DNA of 31,129 bases from an uncultured Eubacteriales bacterium (GCA_900540045.1 UQEF01000025.1:1-31129), one strand, 5' to 3'; shown: positions 16,114 to 25,186, numbered from the stretch's first letter. Notes: a model not told the origin generated them from the sequence alone. Translations and numbers: made by a program.

Positions 16114-16154
16114 CCAAATCCGGCGCGGATGCCTACGCACCCGCGCCGGTTTGG
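16114..16154 (-). terminator. Terminator hairpin after ackA
   Basis: The arms at 16114-16129 and 16140-16154 pair over about 14 bp with one bulge and a loop of about 10 nt (CCAAA plus CCGGCGCGG core). The hairpin starts 12 nt after the ackA stop. The downstream minus-strand bases are TTTGGTCTTGG-like rather than a pure T run, so efficiency is uncertain. Confidence 0.55.
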
Positions 16155-16166
16155 TTTTCCAAAAGG

Positions 16167-17375
16167 TTATTCGATCGGCTTGCCGGTCACGATGCACAGG
16201 GTATCCCGCGCGATGACGATTTCCTCGTCCGTGGGGATGACGCAGATCTTGACCTTGCTGTCGTCGGCGGAGATGACGCTTTCCTTGCGGTTGCCCTCGA
16301 CGTTCTTGACGGGATCGAGCTTGGCGCCCATGAACTCGAAGCCCTCCATGACCTTCTCGCGCAGCTCCGCGCCGTTTTCGCCGATGCCGGCCGTGAAAAC
16401 GATCACGTCCACGCCGTTCATCACGGCGGCATAGCTGCCGATGTACTTGCGGATGCCATGGATGAGCATATCGCGGGCGATGATGGCGCGCTCGTGGCCG
16501 CTGTCCGCGGCGGCGTCGATGTCGCGCATGTCGCTGCTCAGGCCGCTGATGCCAAGCAAACCGCTCTTTTTGTTGCACATGTTGAGCACTTCGTCCACGG
16601 TCATGTGATCGTTATTGGCGATGTACTGCACCACGGCGGGGTCCATGCTGCCCGAGCGGGTGCCCATGATGACGCCCTCCAGTGGCGTGATGCCCATGCT
16701 GGTGTCCACGCACTTGCCGCAGTCCACGGCGGCCATGGAGCTGCCGTTGCCCAGGTGGCAGGTGATGACGCGGGTCTTGCTGCGGTCCAGGCCCAAAAAC
16801 TCGCACACGCGCTTGCTCACATAGCGGTGGCTGGTTCCATGGAAGCCGTAGCGGCGCACATGCAGGCGCTCGTAGTACTCATAAGGCACGCCGTAGAGAT
16901 ACGCCTTGGGCGGCATGGTCTGATGGAAAGCGGTATCGAACACGGCCACGTTGGGCGTGCCGGGCATGACCTTCTCGCACGCCTCAATGCCCATGAGGTT
17001 GGCGGGGTTATGCAGCGGGCCCAGCGGGATATTGGCGCGGATGGCGTCCTTGACCTCCTCGTTGATAAGCACGCTGGCGGTGAACGCCTCGCCGCCGTGG
17101 AGCACGCGATGGCCCACCGCGCCGATTTCGTCCATATGCTTGACCGCGCCCTTCTCCGGGTCGGTCAGGGCCTTGATCATGAGGGAGCAGGCCTCGGTGT
17201 GGTCCTTGATGGGCTGCTCAAAGACGATCTCCTGGCCGTTGACCTTCTGGGTGAGCTTGCTGCCCTCGATGCCGATGCGCTCCACCAGGCCCTTGGCCAT
17301 GAGCTTTTCGCCATCCATGTCCACCAGCTGGTATTTCAAAGAGGAAGAACCCGCGTTGACGATCAGAATTTTCAT
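16167..17375 (-). CDS. ackA: Acetate kinase
   Basis: Interconverts acetyl phosphate plus ADP and acetate plus ATP, the ATP-yielding step of acetate fermentation. The 402 residues are the normal length. Motifs are ILIVNAGSSSLKYQL at the N-terminus, VGHRVLHGGE, VAVFDTAFHQTMP, YGFHGTSHRYVS, HLGNGSSMAA, MGTRSGSMDPA and FTAGIGENGAELR. These are the ASKHA-fold phosphate and substrate loops. The start at 17375 has AAGGAGA upstream and follows pta by 23 nt, so the two form an operon. Confidence 0.98.
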   Translation of the reverse strand: MKILIVNAGSSSLKYQLVDMDGEKLMAKGLVERIGIEGSKLTQKVNGQEIVFEQPIKDHTEACSLMIKALTDPEKGAVKHMDEIGAVGHRVLHGGEAFTASVLINEEVKDAIRANIPLGPLHNPANLMGIEACEKVMPGTPNVAVFDTAFHQTMPPKAYLYGVPYEYYERLHVRRYGFHGTSHRYVSKRVCEFLGLDRSKTRVITCHLGNGSSMAAVDCGKCVDTSMGITPLEGVIMGTRSGSMDPAVVQYIANNDHMTVDEVLNMCNKKSGLLGISGLSSDMRDIDAAADSGHERAIIARDMLIHGIRKYIGSYAAVMNGVDVIVFTAGIGENGAELREKVMEGFEFMGAKLDPVKNVEGNRKESVISADDSKVKICVIPTDEEIVIARDTLCIVTGKPIE

Positions 17376-17398
17376 TGGTCGCTCTCCTTATCTGTTGC

Positions 17399-18397
17399 TT
17401 ACGCCTGCGCCTTGACAGCGGTGATGGACACGACGCTTACGATATCATCCACGGAGCAGCCGCGGCTCAGGTCGCTCACGGGCTTGGCCAGGCCCTGGAT
17501 GATGGGACCGATGGCCTCCGCACCCGCCAGGCGCTGCACCAGCTTGTAGCCGATGTTGCCGGCCTGCAGGTCGGGGAACACCAGCACATTGGCATGTCCC
17601 GCCACGGTGCTGCCGGGGGACTTGAGCTGGCCCACGCTTTCCACCAGCGCGGCGTCCGCCTGAAGCTCGCCGTCGAGCTGGAGGTCGGGGGCGAGCTCGT
17701 GGGCCATCTTCGTGGCCTCCTGCACCTTGGTTACGTTGTCGTGCTTGGCGCTGCCCTTGGTGGAGAAGGAAAGCATGGCCACGCGCGGATCGATGTCCAC
17801 CAACTGCTTGCCGGAGGCGGCGCTGGCGATGGCGATGGCGGCCAGCTCCTCGGCCGTGGGGTTGGGGATCACGGCGCAGTCGCCGAAGATCATCACGCCA
17901 TTGTCGCCCCACTTGGGATCGGGCAGTTCCATGATGAAGCAGCTGGACACCACCTTGATGCCGGGGGCCGTCTTGATGATCTGCAGCGCCGGACGCAGGA
18001 CGTTTCCGGTGGAGTTGATGGCGCCGGCCACCATGCCGTCGGCGTCACCCGCCTTGAGCATCACCGCGCCGTAGTACAGCGGGTTCTTGGTCACCAGCTC
18101 CGTGGCCTGTTCGGGGGTCATGCCTTTGGCCTTGCGCAGCTCGTAAAGCAGATCGGCATAGGCGGCGCTCTTTTCGCTGGTCGCGGGGTCGATGATGGCG
18201 ACGCCCGTGAGGTCGGTACCGGTTTCGGCGGCTACCTTGCGCACCTCGTCGGGGTTGCCCAGCAGCGTCACGCGGGCCACGCCCTCCTTCAGGATTTTCG
18301 CGCTGGCCTGCACGGTGCGGGGCTCAGCGCCCTCCGGCAGTACGATGTGCTTTACGTCAGCCCTGGCCTTGGCTTTGATTTTCTCAATCGCGGACAT
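17399..18397 (-). CDS. pta: Phosphate acetyltransferase
   Basis: Converts acetyl-CoA and phosphate to acetyl phosphate and CoA, feeding AckA. The 332 residues correspond to the short, single-domain class of Pta. Motifs are KHIVLPEGAEPRTVQAS near the N-terminus, VTLLGNPDEVR, GDADGMVAGAINSTGNVLRPALQII, and the C-terminal FPDLQAGNIGYKLVQRLAGAEAIGPIIQGLAKPVSDLSRG region (in pieces). The start at 18397 has GGGAGG upstream. The gene is divergent from tmcAL. Confidence 0.98.
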   Translation of the reverse strand: MSAIEKIKAKARADVKHIVLPEGAEPRTVQASAKILKEGVARVTLLGNPDEVRKVAAETGTDLTGVAIIDPATSEKSAAYADLLYELRKAKGMTPEQATELVTKNPLYYGAVMLKAGDADGMVAGAINSTGNVLRPALQIIKTAPGIKVVSSCFIMELPDPKWGDNGVMIFGDCAVIPNPTAEELAAIAIASAASGKQLVDIDPRVAMLSFSTKGSAKHDNVTKVQEATKMAHELAPDLQLDGELQADAALVESVGQLKSPGSTVAGHANVLVFPDLQAGNIGYKLVQRLAGAEAIGPIIQGLAKPVSDLSRGCSVDDIVSVVSITAVKAQA

Positions 18398-18420
18398 GTT
18401 CTTTTCCTCCCTGATGTGCT

Positions 18421-18448
18421 AAAATACAGAGGGTGTATCTGTTTTCAA
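18421..18448 (-). promoter_or_regulatory. Possible pta-ackA promoter in the pta/tmcAL gap
   Basis: The minus strand shows TTGAAA (18448-18443), 16 bp, TATTTT (18426-18421), a moderate sigma-A match. A short inverted repeat ACAGA/TCTGT (18426-18430 with 18438-18442) lies in the spacer. The rest of the gap to 18540 is AT-rich around 18450-18480, but I find no convincing promoter for tmcAL on the plus strand. Confidence 0.4.
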
Positions 18449-18540
18449 CCCTTATAGTATACAACTTTTTCTTTTTAAAGGGAAGGGGGAAAGCCCAAAA
18501 AAGCGCGCCAGAAAACCCTTTTGCGCGCATGGGCGGAGGC

Positions 18541-19698
18541 ATGGAAGCCATCGTGGGCATCATCTGTGAATACGACCCCTTCCACCGGGGGCACCGGCGG
18601 CAGTTTGAGCTGATCCGGGCGCAGCTGCCCGGCGCGCGCATCGTGTGCCTGATGAGCGGGCCGTTCACCCAGCGCGGCATGCCCGCCCTTCACGCGCCTG
18701 CCGTGCGCGCCCGCGCCGCGCTGGAGGGTGGATGCGACCTGGTGCTGGAGCTTCCCTGCGCCTTCAGCGTGCGCGACGCCGAGCATTTTGCGCTGGGCGG
18801 CGTAAGCATCCTCACCCGTCTTGGGTTTGTCACGCATCTCTCCTTCGGCGCGGAGGACGGACTGGACGCGCTTCTGCCCGCGGCCGCGCTGCTGGATGCG
18901 CCCACACCCGCGTTTCAGGAGGCGCTCCGGGCCGCGCTGGCGCGGGGGGCCAGCTTTGCCGCCGCACAGGGCGAGGCCCTTGCGGCCTGCCTCCCGACTC
19001 CCCGCCCCGCGCCCTGGGAAAAGCCCAACAACATCCTCGCCCTGTGCTATCTGCGCGCCCTTCGCCGGCTGCAAAGCCCGCTCCTTCCCCTGCCGGTCCG
19101 GCGCGAGGGAGACTATCACGCCCCCGTGCTGGAAGGCCAGCGCTGGCCCTCCGCCACGGCGGTGCGCGCGGCCTTTCTCGGCGGCGATCTGGCAGCGGCG
19201 CGCGCGGCCTGCGGCTACGATCTGCCCGCCGCGCCCATCTGCCGCCCGGACGCGCTGGATTCCGTGCTGCTCTACAAGCTGCGCACGCAGAGTGCGCAGG
19301 CGCTTGCCCGCCTGCCCGACTGCACCGAGGGGCTGGAAAACCGCCTCAAAGCCTGCGCGGCCCACGCGGCCACGCGCGACGAGCTGCTTTCCCTGCTCAA
19401 AACCCGGCGGTACGCTCATGCGCGCCTGAGCCGACTGTGCTGCCATGCGCTGCTGGACATCACCGGCGATCTGCTGAGCGCGTATCCCCTGCCCACCTAT
19501 GCGCGCCTGCTGGGGATCCGGCGCGGGGCGCTCAGCGGGGAGCTGCGCCGCAGCGCCCTTCCGCTGCCCGCCCGAGCCGCCGATCTGAGTTCGGACGACC
19601 CGCTGGCGGCGCTGGACCTGCGCGCCTATGACCTGTGGGCGCTGGGCGCAGGCCTTGCGCAGGGGATGATGCAAAGGCAGAAGGTGTGCGCCCTGTAG
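18541..19698 (+). CDS. tmcAL: TmcAL (YlbM), tRNA(Met) cytidine acetate ligase
   Basis: Family members use ATP and free acetate to N4-acetylate the wobble cytidine of elongator tRNA-Met. The N-terminus MEAIVGIICEYDPFHRGH matches the nucleotidyltransferase HxGH-type signature (His15, His18); most relatives have Asn where this protein has Asp12. LMSGPFTQRGMPA, DLVLELPCAFSVRDAEHFALGGV, KPNNILALCYLRAL, WPSATAVR and the C-terminal YARLLGIRRGA also match. At 385 residues it is slightly short. I chose the ATG at 18541 because it aligns with the family start, although its GGAGG is only 1 nt away; an in-frame ATG at 18529 is the alternative. The gene is divergent from pta-ackA. Confidence 0.93.
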   Translation: MEAIVGIICEYDPFHRGHRRQFELIRAQLPGARIVCLMSGPFTQRGMPALHAPAVRARAALEGGCDLVLELPCAFSVRDAEHFALGGVSILTRLGFVTHLSFGAEDGLDALLPAAALLDAPTPAFQEALRAALARGASFAAAQGEALAACLPTPRPAPWEKPNNILALCYLRALRRLQSPLLPLPVRREGDYHAPVLEGQRWPSATAVRAAFLGGDLAAARAACGYDLPAAPICRPDALDSVLLYKLRTQSAQALARLPDCTEGLENRLKACAAHAATRDELLSLLKTRRYAHARLSRLCCHALLDITGDLLSAYPLPTYARLLGIRRGALSGELRRSALPLPARAADLSSDDPLAALDLRAYDLWALGAGLAQGMMQRQKVCAL

Positions 19699-19702
19699 GA
19701 GC

Positions 19703-21580
19703 TTACCAGGCCGCCACGAGCAGGCGGTTTTCCCTGTCCACGCGGTAGATCTGTACCCCGTCCTCCTGCGGCAGCTGGGCAAAGAGCAAGCCGTAGGTCT
19801 CCGCAAATGCCTCCGTGCTCCCAAAAACCAGCACCAGGTCGCTTTCCAGAAGCTCCTCCATCAGTTCCTCAGGGGACAGACAGGCCGTGAAACGGTCCTC
19901 GGCGGCAGGGTCGTCCACCGGGTTCCAGGGCGCGTCCAGCACCACGAGGGGACGCAGACGGTAGCGCATCACCTGATATTCAAACCCGCCCGATCCCGGT
20001 GCCAGTACATAGATCCGCTCCCGGCCCGTTTCACACAATTTGCGCACACGGGCCTCCGCGTGCAGGTAGACCGCCTGCTTCTGCATGGCGGCCTGCGCGT
20101 CCAGACGAGTCACTGCGTTGAGCGCGCTCTCCACTGGCGAAACCGCCAAAAGCGCCGCGAGTGCCAGCGCTGATGCGCGCCGTCCCATGCCGCCTTGCAT
20201 CTGGGGCCGCCGCAGGCAGGCGGCGCAGGCAAACAGCACAAATCCTGCCGCCAGCACCGCGATGCTCAAATACCGCTCATAGGAGGCCATGCGAACCGCC
20301 TCGTCCTCATAGAACTTGAATACATATGTAAGTCCCGTCCCAACGATGTACAGGGCCGCCGCGGCAAAGACCACCCAGGCCGTGCGTCTGAGGCGCAGGG
20401 CCTGCTTGCTCTCTCGCACCGCGCCATACAGAAGCGCAAACCCTGCGCCGATGAGCACAAAGGCCAGAAAATAGCTGATGCTCATATCCGAGTCGCCCAC
20501 GGGCACGATGGCTTCAAAAAATTTGTAGAGAAAATTGCGCAGTGTGGTACGCCGCCATGCGCCCTCCGGCGAGAGCAACACGCTCAAACTGACCGGATCG
20601 GAGAAGGTGGCCTGCGCCGCCGCGCCCATGACCGTTGCATATGCGCTCCATGTGAGGCGCGCCGCCGCCACGCAGACAAGCGGCCACAACGCGCGCCGGG
20701 CCGCATTTCCGCGCGCAAGAGCCGGTTCGCTTCCCTGCGTGCGCAGGCATGCGTAAGCCGCCGCAGCTCCTGCCAACGCGTAGAGGAGTCCCGCATCCTT
20801 GCACAGCGTCAGTACCGCCAGCGACGCGCACAGCGTCAGCAGCGAAAAGCGATCCCGCACGGAAAACAGCAGCGGCCACGCGCAGGCGAAGCCACCCAGC
20901 ACACCCACCATCATATCCGCATGCAAAAGGTCCAGCCCGCGCGGAAAGGCAGCGAGCACGCACAGCGGCACGCCCGCTGCCAGGGCCAGCCATTCCAGCG
21001 GACGCCTCAGCCGCGCCCCGCGCAGGAAGGGCATGAAGAACGCGAGCATCAGGCACTGGTAGCTGGTGAACAACAGTCCCTCGTCAAACCCGCCGCCCAG
21101 CAGCCCGTTGACCGTCTGGGCGAGATACTGCCACAGGGGCAGCGCCGGCGGATAGGACGCAAAGAGCGACCGCGCGGCCGCATCGGCAGGCAGCACGCCC
21201 TGCAGCGTCATGATTTTGACCGCGTCAGCCCAATAGGTGAACTCATCCCAGGTATGCACGGGCTTGCCCGCGTTCGCTACCAGCGACGCCAGGCACAAAA
21301 GCACGTAGATCAGCGCCGCCGGGGTAAGCAGCCGCCCCAAAAGCGCACGCAGGCCGCGTCTTTTCGCCGCCAGGACCAGCGCGGCCGGCAGGCACGCGGC
21401 ACACAGCCCCAGCGCCGCCAGCGCCCCCGCGCGCAGCAGGCCCGCCAGCGCAAAGGCATACATCATCAGCACAATCGCGCACGCGGCCAGCGGCACCACT
21501 TCCTCCAGCCTTCTTTGAAACAGCTCACAAAAGAGCGAGCAAGCGCACACGAGCAAAACCAGCATCACCAGCGCAGCCAT
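19703..21580 (-). CDS. Large polytopic membrane protein, GT-C glycosyltransferase-like
   Basis: The 625 residues hold about a dozen hydrophobic segments, with a C-terminal soluble domain of about 140 residues. After the third or fourth segment comes HTWDEFTYWADAVKIM (about residues 109-124). The acidic DE in the first extracytoplasmic loop and the later SYPPALPLWQYLAQ are typical of GT-C enzymes that use lipid-linked sugars, as are the internal ERY-type loop (ASYERYLSI) and the soluble C-terminus (ERIYVLAPGSGGFEYQVMRYRL). Target and donor are unknown; cell-wall or envelope glycan modification is inference. The gene converges on tmcAL with only 4 nt between the stops, and is divergent from the ABC exporter genes. 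GGGGAGGGG precedes the ATG. Confidence 0.8.
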   Translation of the reverse strand: MAALVMLVLLVCACSLFCELFQRRLEEVVPLAACAIVLMMYAFALAGLLRAGALAALGLCAACLPAALVLAAKRRGLRALLGRLLTPAALIYVLLCLASLVANAGKPVHTWDEFTYWADAVKIMTLQGVLPADAAARSLFASYPPALPLWQYLAQTVNGLLGGGFDEGLLFTSYQCLMLAFFMPFLRGARLRRPLEWLALAAGVPLCVLAAFPRGLDLLHADMMVGVLGGFACAWPLLFSVRDRFSLLTLCASLAVLTLCKDAGLLYALAGAAAAYACLRTQGSEPALARGNAARRALWPLVCVAAARLTWSAYATVMGAAAQATFSDPVSLSVLLSPEGAWRRTTLRNFLYKFFEAIVPVGDSDMSISYFLAFVLIGAGFALLYGAVRESKQALRLRRTAWVVFAAAALYIVGTGLTYVFKFYEDEAVRMASYERYLSIAVLAAGFVLFACAACLRRPQMQGGMGRRASALALAALLAVSPVESALNAVTRLDAQAAMQKQAVYLHAEARVRKLCETGRERIYVLAPGSGGFEYQVMRYRLRPLVVLDAPWNPVDDPAAEDRFTACLSPEELMEELLESDLVLVFGSTEAFAETYGLLFAQLPQEDGVQIYRVDRENRLLVAAW

Positions 21581-21603
21581 GGAAACCCCTCCCCGTTTTC
21601 CTT

Positions 21604-21632
21604 ATCCTACCATCCCGCGCACTGCCCGTCAA
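21604..21632 (-). promoter_or_regulatory. Sigma-A promoter for the GT-C-like gene
   Basis: The minus strand shows TTGACG (21632-21627), 17 bp, TAGGAT (21609-21604). Its -35 box is only 4 bp from the -35 box of the opposite promoter at 21637-21664, so the two are back to back. Confidence 0.65.
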
Positions 21633-21636
21633 CCGC

Positions 21637-21664
21637 TTGCACATTCCAAAAGCTGTGCTACAAT
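21637..21664 (+). promoter_or_regulatory. Sigma-A promoter for the ABC exporter genes
   Basis: TTGCAC (21637-21642), 16 bp, TACAAT (21659-21664). The start site is expected near 21671, about 33 nt before the first ABC gene. Confidence 0.65.
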
Positions 21665-21703
21665 GAAGGAACGTTCTAACTTTTGCCACAAGGAGATCCT
21701 ACC

Positions 21704-23431
21704 ATGCGAACGCTGCTTCCCTTTCTAAACCCCTACCGCAAGGAATGCGTGCTCGCCCCGCTGTTCAAGCTTCTGGAAGCGGTGCTGGAGCTGTTTGTGC
21801 CCCTCATCATGGCGGCCATCATCGACAACGGCATCCAGGCGCGCGACACGGGCTACGTGCTGCGCATGGGCCTTGGGCTGGTGGGGCTGGGGCTGCTGGG
21901 CCTTGTCAGCTCCGTCACCGCGCAGTTTTTTGCCGCCAAGGCGGCGGTGGGGTTTGCCGCGAAGCTCAAAAGCGCTCTCTTTCGGCACATCCAGGGGTTG
22001 TCCTACACCGAGCTGGATACCCTGGGCACCGCTACGCTCATCAACCGCATGACCACCGACATGAACCAGGTGCAGACGGGCGTGAACATGACGCTGCGCC
22101 TGCTTTTGCGCTCGCCCTTCGTGGTGCTGGGCGCGATGGTGATGGCCTTCACCGTGGACGCCCGGACCGCGCTGATCTTTCTGGCGCTGATCCCGCTGCT
22201 CGCGCTGGCGGTGGCGGGCATCATGCGCCTGACGCTGCCCGGTCACCGCAAGGTACAGGGCCAGCTGGACCGGGTGCTTGTCCATACCCGCGAGAACCTG
22301 ACCGGCGTGCGCGTGCTGCGCGCCTTTGGCAAGCAGGAGAGCGAGCAGGCGGCCTTCGACGGGGATAACCAGCTCCTGTGCCGCATGCAGCGCCGCGTGG
22401 GGGCCCTGTCGGCGCTGATGAACCCGTTGACCTATGTGCTGGTCAACGGCGCGCTGGCGGCGCTTCTGTGGAGCGGCGCGATTGAGGTGCAGGTCGGACT
22501 GCTCACGCAGGGCGCGGTGGTGGCGCTGGTCAACTACCTTTCGCAGATTCTGGTGGAGCTGGTCAAGTTCGCAAACCTGATCGTGACCATCACCAAATCC
22601 ATCGCCTGTGCGGGCCGCATCGAAAGCGTGCTGAATACGCGCGCCTCCATGCCCATGCCCGCCTCCCCCACCGCCGCCGACCAAAGCGCGGAAACCTGCG
22701 TGCGCTTTGAGGACGTATCGGCCCGCTATCAGGGCGCGGGCGCGGATTCGCTGTCGCACATCAGCTTTGCGGCGGGTCACGGGGAGACCGTGGGCATCAT
22801 CGGCGGCACGGGCTCGGGCAAAACCACGCTGGTCAACCTGATACCCCGCTTTTACGACGTTTCGGCGGGGCGCGTGCTGGTGGACGGCGTGGATGTCAGG
22901 GAGCAGAGCGCCGAAGCCCTCCGGCAGAAAATCGCCGTGGTGCCGCAAAAGGCGGTGCTGTTTGAGGGAACCATCCGAGACAACCTGCGCTGGGGGGACC
23001 TCTCCGCCACGGACGAGGACCTGTGGCTCGCGCTGGAGGCCGCGCAGGCCGCCGAGGTGGTGCGCGCCAAGCCCGGCGGTCTGGACGAAATGGTGGAACA
23101 GGGCGGACGCAATCTCTCCGGCGGCCAGCGCCAGCGCCTGACCATCGCCCGCGCGCTGGTGAGGCGGCCTGAGATTCTGATTCTGGACGACAGCGCCTCG
23201 GCGCTGGACTACGCGACCGACGCGGCGCTGCGCAAATCGCTGCGCGCGCTGGACTGGCCGGTGACGGTGTTCATCGTGTCGCAGCGGGCCAGCTCCATCC
23301 GCCACGCGGACGTGATTCTGGTGCTGGACGACGGCGAGCTGGCCGGCCTGGGCACGCATGACGAGCTGCTCAGAACCTGTCCCGTCTATCAGGAAATCTA
23401 CTTTTCTCAGTACCCCAAGGAGGCCGTGTGA
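21704..23431 (+). CDS. ABC exporter half-transporter with degenerate ATPase site (first subunit)
   Basis: A 575-residue fusion of six membrane segments (about residues 10-320) and a nucleotide-binding domain. Walker A is GGTGSGKTT at 367-375, the Q-loop is VPQKAVLFEG, and the signature is LSGGQ at 471-475. After Walker B the usual catalytic Glu is Asp496 (LILDD), and the H-loop His is Gln527 (VSQR). These changes mark the non-hydrolysing half of a heterodimeric exporter of the BmrCD/LmrCD/TM287-288 type. The substrate is unknown; drugs, lipids or peptides are all possible. The start at 21704 has AAGGAGA 7 nt upstream. The stop TGA shares its last base with the next gene's ATG (TGATG). Confidence 0.93.
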   Translation: MRTLLPFLNPYRKECVLAPLFKLLEAVLELFVPLIMAAIIDNGIQARDTGYVLRMGLGLVGLGLLGLVSSVTAQFFAAKAAVGFAAKLKSALFRHIQGLSYTELDTLGTATLINRMTTDMNQVQTGVNMTLRLLLRSPFVVLGAMVMAFTVDARTALIFLALIPLLALAVAGIMRLTLPGHRKVQGQLDRVLVHTRENLTGVRVLRAFGKQESEQAAFDGDNQLLCRMQRRVGALSALMNPLTYVLVNGALAALLWSGAIEVQVGLLTQGAVVALVNYLSQILVELVKFANLIVTITKSIACAGRIESVLNTRASMPMPASPTAADQSAETCVRFEDVSARYQGAGADSLSHISFAAGHGETVGIIGGTGSGKTTLVNLIPRFYDVSAGRVLVDGVDVREQSAEALRQKIAVVPQKAVLFEGTIRDNLRWGDLSATDEDLWLALEAAQAAEVVRAKPGGLDEMVEQGGRNLSGGQRQRLTIARALVRRPEILILDDSASALDYATDAALRKSLRALDWPVTVFIVSQRASSIRHADVILVLDDGELAGLGTHDELLRTCPVYQEIYFSQYPKEAV

Positions 23432-25176
23432 TGAAAACGACGTCATCCCGCAAGGACACGCTCCGGGGCGTGCTAACCTATGTTGGACGGTACCGCGGTT
23501 ACCTTTGGGCCTCGCTTGTGCTGTGCGTGATCACCGTGGCCAGCACGCTGTATGTGCCCATTCTCACCGGCGATGCGGTGGATCTGCTGCTGGGGCCCGG
23601 CGCGGTCGATTTCGCGGCGCTGTGGCCCATTCTGGCCGGCATCCTGGCGCTGGTAGCCCTGACGGCCCTGGCCCAGTGGCTGATGGGCCTGTGCAATAAC
23701 CGCCTGACCTACTGCACCGTGCGGGACATCCGCCATGACGCCTTTGCCCATATCCAGCGCCTGCCCCTGTCCTATCTGGACCGGCAGCCTACGGGCGACG
23801 TGCTCAGCCGCGTCATCGCGGATGTGGACCAGTTCGCCGACGGCCTGCTGATGGGCTTCACGCAGCTGTTCACGGGCGTTCTGACCATCGTGGGCACCCT
23901 GTTTTTCATGTTTTCGGTCAATGCCGTCATCGCGGCGGCGGTGGTGGTGATCACGCCGCTGAGCCTGCTGGCGGCGGCCTTTATCGCCCGCAGCACGTTC
24001 AAGATGTTCACGCTGCAAACCCGTACGCGCGGCGAGCAGACCGCGCTCATCGACGAGATGGTGACCCATCAGAAGGTGGTGCGCGCCTTCTCCATGGAGG
24101 ATGAGTCCCAGCGCCGCTTTGACGAGGTGAACGAGCGGCTGGAAAAGTGCAGTCTGCGCGCCATCTTCTACTCCTCCCTGACCAATCCGGTGACCCGCTT
24201 CGTCAACGCGCTGGTATACGCCTGCGTAGGTGTGGCGGGCGCGCTGGTGGCGGTGACCACCGGCGGCATCACGGTGGGCCAGCTGTCGGCGTTTCTGAGC
24301 TACGCCAATCAGTACACCAAACCCTTCAACGAAATTTCCGGCGTGGTCACGGAGCTCCAGGGCGCGCTGGCCTGCGCTGCGCGCGTGCTGGACCTGATCG
24401 CCCAGCCCGCCGAAACCCCCGACGCACCCGCGGAGCTCAAGCATGTGGATGGCTCCGTGGCGCTTCGGGATGTGAGCTTCTCCTACACGCCAGACCGCAA
24501 GCTCATCCGCCACCTGAATCTGGCTGTCTCGCCGGGCCAGCGCATCGCCATCGTAGGCCCCACGGGCTGCGGCAAAACCACGCTGATCAACCTGCTCATG
24601 CGCTTCTATGACGTCAATGAGGGCCGCATCGAGGTCAGCGGCCAGTGCGTCGCGGACGTGACCCGAAAGAGCCTGCGCAGCGCCTACGGCATGGTCTTGC
24701 AGGATACCTGGCTCAAGGCCGGCACCATCCGCGACAATATCAAAATGGGCCGCGAGGACGCCACCGACGACGAGATGATCGCCGCCGCCAGGGCCACGCA
24801 TGCTCACAGCTTCATCAAGCGCCTGCCGGAGGGCTACGACACCGTCATCACCGAGGACGGCGGGAGCCTGAGCCAGGGGCAGAAACAGCTCCTGTGCATC
24901 ACGCGCGTGATGCTGTGCCTGCCTCCCATGCTGATTTTGGACGAGGCCACCTCCTCCATCGACACCCGCACCGAGCAGCACATCCAGCGCGCGTTTGAAA
25001 AGCTGATGACCGGCCGAACCAGCTTCATCGTGGCGCACCGCCTGTCCACCATTCAGACCGCGGACGTGATTCTGGTGATGAACCAGGGCGACGTGATCGA
25101 GCAGGGCACGCACGAGGAACTGCTCGCCCGCGGAGGTTTCTACACGCGGCTGTACCGCAGCCAGTTTGAGCAGTAA
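23431..25176 (+). CDS. ABC exporter half-transporter with canonical catalytic residues (second subunit)
   Basis: A 581-residue partner of the preceding gene with six membrane segments and a nucleotide-binding domain. Walker A is GPTGCGKTT at 376-384, the signature is LSQGQ at 480-484 (variant of LSGGQ), the catalytic Glu is Glu505 (LILDEATS), and the H-loop is His536 (VAHR). The canonical site is thus built from this Walker A/B and the partner's LSGGQ, and the degenerate site from the partner's Walker A/B and this LSQGQ: an asymmetric exporter. The ATG at 23431 has AAGGAGG 7 nt upstream; a GTG at 23428 is the alternative. Translational coupling is likely. Confidence 0.94.
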   Translation: MKTTSSRKDTLRGVLTYVGRYRGYLWASLVLCVITVASTLYVPILTGDAVDLLLGPGAVDFAALWPILAGILALVALTALAQWLMGLCNNRLTYCTVRDIRHDAFAHIQRLPLSYLDRQPTGDVLSRVIADVDQFADGLLMGFTQLFTGVLTIVGTLFFMFSVNAVIAAAVVVITPLSLLAAAFIARSTFKMFTLQTRTRGEQTALIDEMVTHQKVVRAFSMEDESQRRFDEVNERLEKCSLRAIFYSSLTNPVTRFVNALVYACVGVAGALVAVTTGGITVGQLSAFLSYANQYTKPFNEISGVVTELQGALACAARVLDLIAQPAETPDAPAELKHVDGSVALRDVSFSYTPDRKLIRHLNLAVSPGQRIAIVGPTGCGKTTLINLLMRFYDVNEGRIEVSGQCVADVTRKSLRSAYGMVLQDTWLKAGTIRDNIKMGREDATDDEMIAAARATHAHSFIKRLPEGYDTVITEDGGSLSQGQKQLLCITRVMLCLPPMLILDEATSSIDTRTEQHIQRAFEKLMTGRTSFIVAHRLSTIQTADVILVMNQGDVIEQGTHEELLARGGFYTRLYRSQFEQ

Positions 25177-25186
25177 CCGCGCGCGG

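Noticed and set aside
15723..17549. Open frame of 608 codons on the plus strand opposite yceD and ackA
   Set aside because: Antisense shadow of ackA and yceD; low-complexity His/Ala/Asp composition and no ribosome binding site.
18433..18540. GTG-initiated 36-codon extension of tmcAL
   Set aside because: It runs through the AT-rich promoter region, and the family begins at the MEAIVGII motif.
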